NCBI GenBank assembly: GCA_025354405.1
Contig: JANXMY010000028.1
Coordinates: forward strand, 1 to 43,152
DNA: 43,152 nt
DNA from: Armatimonadota bacterium
Lineage (GTDB): Bacteria > Armatimonadota > Armatimonadia > Armatimonadales > Capsulimonadaceae
Reading direction: 5' to 3'
Every line of letters begins with the position of its first letter. The stretch's first letter is position 1. A program made the translations under genes and the position numbers. Below the pieces are notes generated by a model. It was not told the origin of the DNA and made no database searches. It was given only the letters and a program-made list of their open reading frames with translations. This document shows positions 40,601 to 43,152 of the stretch, in pieces.

Positions 40601-43152
40601 GCACAACCATCGCGATTTTGATCGCGTCGAGGATAATGGTACGCGCCTGTGGAGCAGTAGCAACTCCGGTGGCAGGATCCGGGATTAGCTCCGAGAGGGA
40701 CTCACTTCGGCGTCCGGTGATTTCCTGCGTCGTGCCTGCATTTGTGACGAGCGTGTGTGTGATCGTATTCGCGGAGATATCCGGGTAATCCCGGCTCGTG
40801 TTGCTGCCGACTGCGCTGGGCAGCTCCTCCCAAGGCAGACGGTTGACACACGCGCCCGGTCCATTCAGTCCGGTGTTGTCGTTCCAATGCGCCCCCGCCC
40901 GCTGCATGCTGAGCGGATAAGGCGGGAAAAGCCTTTGCGAAGCGTTCGTTGGGTCAAGATCGTTCTGGTGCAGTCCAAGGAGGCTACGGTCGGCGACATT
41001 CAGCATGCCGCTTCCATAACCGTAGATGGGCAGGGTGCTGAGGCCGTTATTCCCCGACGCATAAGTTCCAGGCGGCGTCGGAAGATTTCTCGAATCGTTG
41101 TTGTCTCCGATGCTGCCATCACGGATCTGTCCGAGGGAAGTCCCGACGAACTTGTACGCCTTCGGGTAGTTTAACGCGTCCGCCGTCCGGTTGGCCGAAG
41201 CCTGCGTCGGATCGATGCCATTGGCGTCATAGCCGCTGGTCGGTGCGTTTTTAGTGTAGACCGAGTTGCCGTTGGTCAATGCCTCCAGGTCGCGTGTACT
41301 GGCTAGGAGTGCCGGGTTGATTGGCCGGAACGGACCGACTCCGCCTGCGTCCCCTAGTTCCGTAGCCGATGGGGAACCGCCGGTCAGGGCATAGGGAATA
41401 CCGGCCCCGCGCAGAGCCAGTGGGTTCAGAATGCCGAAGGTCGGCTGGATTGTTGGCAGAGACTGCCCGATTAGAGGGGTCGGCCCCGTGCGGTCGACGC
41501 TCTGGCTGCCCTGAAGCGTCTGCGCCTCCAGGGTGACGGTTCCGGGAATGGCGGTATAAGTCGGCGGCGTGGCCGTACTGTCATATCTGTAAGCAGTCGC
41601 TGTCTGATGCGCCTCCGTCACATGGCGGCGGGCACCGGGTGTATCGCCGCTTCGGGTACGGTAGCTGCCGATCGGGTAGCTGTAGGCGGCGATCCAGCCA
41701 TGACCTGCGGTCGTCGCCGCGTCTTTCAGTGAACTCGTGAGAGGCTCATCCGGACGCCCAGTGTCCGTGCGCTGAATAAAGCCGTTATCGGTCGCCGCAC
41801 CGGTGAGGGAAGGCAGTACTACTCCGGGAACGGTGGTCGTCGGGGCGTAAGCATTGGCATCGCTGACGTCGCCGATCTTGAAGGTCACTGCACTGCCATT
41901 GCCATAAAAGAGTGTCGGGTCGACCGGGTCTTGTACGAGCTTAGTCGGATCTGGCGCTGTCAAGACGAATGGGCCGGGAGGGACGACATTGGCGATACGG
42001 ATATAAGCGTACTGACCCCATTCGAACACCGCGATGGTGCCGCCAGGTGGGTTCGCGTTGTTCATGTCCGTGCTGCTGCCTGGATGTGCAGTCGTGCCAT
42101 CGAACAGGAACGTCCGCAGCGGGTAACGGGCATCGATGGAGTCGGGAGGAATGGAATCTATCACGCCGCCATAGTTCGCAGGCGGCACGATTCCGCCGTA
42201 ATTCGGGTCAATCGGGGTGATGCCTCGGCAAAAGCCGGTTGTGCCGTCGCCGACATAGATCCAATCGGTCGTATTCTTCCCGGCGTAGGCAGAAGGCAGA
42301 AGACCCGAAGTCGTCAAGTCGCTGACATCGGCGGCAGCGGGGGTCGGTGAAGAGACCGGGCCGAAGCCGGTGAATGTCTTGTCCACGCTGATGAAAGGGA
42401 ACGCCTGGCCCGTATTCAGATTCGAAATCGGTGTCGCGCCAAGCTGGAAGAGGGAGTTCCCCGCCGTCGCATACACTGCGCCGCCGTTGCCACCGCTCAC
42501 GGACGAGTTGGTGACCAGTGCCGGGGACGATGCAAATCCGGCCCCCGTGGGCGACTCGATCCGGTAAATATCGCGGGTTTTGTCATCGAAGCCGTTGACG
42601 TCCAGAGCATAAAAGCCGCTGTCGGCAACGCCCTGCGTGCCGATGTAGAGCATGGGCACGAATTTGCCCTTGACATCGGTGTTGACCGAGTCGGCGTGAG
42701 TATAGGGTGTTGTCGCTCCCAATCCATAGAAAATATTAGTCGGGAACTGCACGAAGCCCATCGCCGGGGTCGCGTGCAGGAAAGAGCCGATCGGGGGAGA
42801 CGGCTCGGGCGTCCGATCTTTGGCCTTGTCATTCGGATCCTGCGCCAGCGGATAAGCCCAGATATTCGTGGTGCCGCCGACCGTTGTTGCTGTCGTGCCG
42901 TCCGTATTCACTGCCCAGATGCGGCCTGTTGTACCCGCCGCCGCGCGAGCGTCAGGGTCGCGGGGGATATTGGCCCCCGTGGGATCAAACGGCACTTCGA
43001 CACCGGAGTTGGCGGCGAAGTAGATACGGGTGCGTGGGGCACCGCCGACGAGATCATCTTTATTGCTGAAGATGACCGGCGAGCCGCTGAGGTTGCCGAG
43101 AGCCGGACGAATACCGAGGCCGCCGACGTTGCCGACGCCAACATATGCATTC
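37626..43152 (-). CDS. Giant beta-propeller-type, probably exported, protein; 5' end outside window
   Basis: The reading frame is open from the right edge to TAG at 37626-37628: 1,841 residues here, with the N-terminus missing. An internal GTG at 42993-42995 is not a convincing start because the frame continues with protein-like sequence ('IYFAANSGVE') to 43152. The first part looks like PQQ/quinoprotein-type propeller blades ('RIWAVNTDGTT', 'MLYIGTQGVADSGFYALDVNG', 'DWIYVGDGTTGF'). The middle has 'VFIDLNHNGICDNNE', a calcium-binding-like Asp/Asn loop, in Ig-like surroundings. The last third repeats a TolB/BNR-like motif, 'FWTSGRAGLNNYGIYG', 'FWTGSTRGRTAIYYN' and 'LFWNSTRNGTADLYYQ'. It is Pro/Thr/Asn/Gly-rich and low in Lys and Cys, fitting a surface or secreted protein. 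Function unknown. Confidence 0.8.
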   Translation of the reverse strand, partial: NAYVGVGNVGGLGIRPALGNLSGSPVIFSNKDDLVGGAPRTRIYFAANSGVEVPFDPTGANIPRDPDARAAAGTTGRIWAVNTDGTTATTVGGTTNIWAYPLAQDPNDKAKDRTPEPSPPIGSFLHATPAMGFVQFPTNIFYGLGATTPYTHADSVNTDVKGKFVPMLYIGTQGVADSGFYALDVNGFDDKTRDIYRIESPTGAGFASSPALVTNSSVSGGNGGAVYATAGNSLFQLGATPISNLNTGQAFPFISVDKTFTGFGPVSSPTPAAADVSDLTTSGLLPSAYAGKNTTDWIYVGDGTTGFCRGITPIDPNYGGIVPPANYGGVIDSIPPDSIDARYPLRTFLFDGTTAHPGSSTDMNNANPPGGTIAVFEWGQYAYIRIANVVPPGPFVLTAPDPTKLVQDPVDPTLFYGNGSAVTFKIGDVSDANAYAPTTTVPGVVLPSLTGAATDNGFIQRTDTGRPDEPLTSSLKDAATTAGHGWIAAYSYPIGSYRTRSGDTPGARRHVTEAHQTATAYRYDSTATPPTYTAIPGTVTLEAQTLQGSQSVDRTGPTPLIGQSLPTIQPTFGILNPLALRGAGIPYALTGGSPSATELGDAGGVGPFRPINPALLASTRDLEALTNGNSVYTKNAPTSGYDANGIDPTQASANRTADALNYPKAYKFVGTSLGQIRDGSIGDNNDSRNLPTPPGTYASGNNGLSTLPIYGYGSGMLNVADRSLLGLHQNDLDPTNASQRLFPPYPLSMQRAGAHWNDNTGLNGPGACVNRLPWEELPSAVGSNTSRDYPDISANTITHTLVTNAGTTQEITGRRSESLSELIPDPATGVATAPQARTIILDAIKIAMVVPRHQPANLQVWDVNQYQISTGVTNTTYTQAAIPPSGINASHVTFPEGYVEGAGGAQRVFIDLNHNGICDNNEPYRDVQVFSGVAVNMQSSLDGSTVDVGPVPSSFGILTDLYTPQLGAFSPYTPAYQNKYLSVTAHNDGNVNLLNVHFDQKISSFPQTLLLNSDTLDPSSYIPAFDFLGISGPRTAPAQPYLLRSSLDTDLLGLGRNPVVAGGVTDPVTSNSVSSQFPGYTFHKPRPEATATTLTVPDSPEANSQYYVPPSANGLPVVGSTALPYVSVAVPFGTPIGAYSQTLRLFEGIDTGGYTTYNGASYNPLYPPQYGGAIGGLGVPGGTPNDVYQVGQQPLSDPGVTVRTSVLEDRMTDGLTYGGLPQIDGGQAGTSASGLISTPDFAPAAFQAVGGNLSLFWTSGRAGLNNYGIYGALATYSAPAYLPYYPAIGNPSWFAPNNPTTLVAGTNSGLSIAQEAPYLSGAAFASDAQSVFAFAVNANTAPYQNALYCYPVTPNSGVLGPAQLVTSDPAQVKYGVRGLYVLGAGFPANRNLWAFWTGSTRGRTAIYYNSREPGTGNWPNNTALLPIPAGLTAVSDAAPILLSAPITAANGTVTQYKMIEVTFSGTAADGNSDLYACRYLPVLLNGSNVPELVLQSFSQVTEQLKPIGGWLQARDVAWSRAAGVNILVGGVGMLYDTTGKPQFKNVTFDRASGLLVYTGVSLTPGTPNTFTNTLYVDVSTGRVRFVTAPTVVVTATFTPQARRITEDSRADTGVVTFLDPTFKPNEGPGLGRVQTDRRWYFWRKSGVSGTVASATLYQKAQRLTVFQPDGPIAVIGGLTQVKVTVGGADITSSVDVDATLGRFYFPVNASGTITEGQLATITFTPASSVTTGQPNGTPTTVNGTIQWQDEVVSNTDGTPPTDMISGLSMVKDTAVPISKPINENNPAAFLDTNAYNDLLAVPTQARPDYPHKIWLFWNSTRNGTADLYYQTLNPRFTATGP

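Noticed and set aside
1-43152. tRNA, rRNA, CRISPR arrays and intact insertion sequences
   Set aside because: Looked for on both strands by eye; no T-loop plus acceptor pattern, rRNA-like stretch, regular spacer array or transposase was seen.

Overview
The window reads as chromosome from a GC-rich diderm bacterium that makes lipopolysaccharide. It carries a complete block for lipid A synthesis and export, BamA, an OmpH/Skp-like chaperone and a TamB-like protein. The mix of genes points to an Armatimonadota-type organism or another deep-branching diderm lineage rather than a proteobacterium: a relic of an H-X9-DG type pilin-like protein, a small protein with SSQDPYGDPADQ repeats, a giant propeller-type exported protein, ergothioneine and carotenoid genes, and long extensions in conserved enzymes. 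That placement is inference; no rRNA gene is present to settle it.

Region 1 (1-22062, all minus strand) is an envelope-biogenesis block of about 22 kb. In transcription order it holds lipA, a TamB-like giant, a sigma-70-family factor, bamA, a small mobile-element-like repeat, ompH, a coiled-coil lipoprotein, lpxD, lpxC, fabZ, lpxA, lpxB, an isoprenylcysteine-methyltransferase-like membrane enzyme, msbA, a DUF374 acyltransferase, lpxK, a small pair (unknown protein plus retropepsin-like protease), an LpxL-type acyltransferase and a GT9 heptosyltransferase cut by the window edge. Short gaps and 4-base overlaps suggest one or a few long transcripts. lipA has a clear sigma-70-type promoter. bamA and fabZ start with TTG and lpxC probably with GTG.

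Region 2 (22063-23270) is a gene-poor gap. It holds a strong promoter, a wrecked pilin-like gene that has lost its membrane helix, a small gene with a tandem repeat, and a good intrinsic terminator.

Region 3 (23271-32152, mixed strands) is accessory metabolism: a CrtI-type FAD oxidoreductase, rsmG, egtB-egtD for ergothioneine, a broken lipoprotein gene behind a small protein with leader/core-like layout, a HEAT-repeat protein, a UbiD-type decarboxylase with a tiny membrane protein behind it, and a two-helix membrane protein.

Region 4 (32107-43152, minus strand) holds an endonuclease/exonuclease/phosphatase-family enzyme, a GT-C glycosyltransferase, a TlpA-like thioredoxin, a fused peroxiredoxin-redoxin, a Ppx/GppA phosphatase with a likely leaderless promoter, a perfect 47-bp inverted repeat, and a giant exported propeller-type protein running off the right edge. 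No rRNA, tRNA, CRISPR array or intact transposase was seen.
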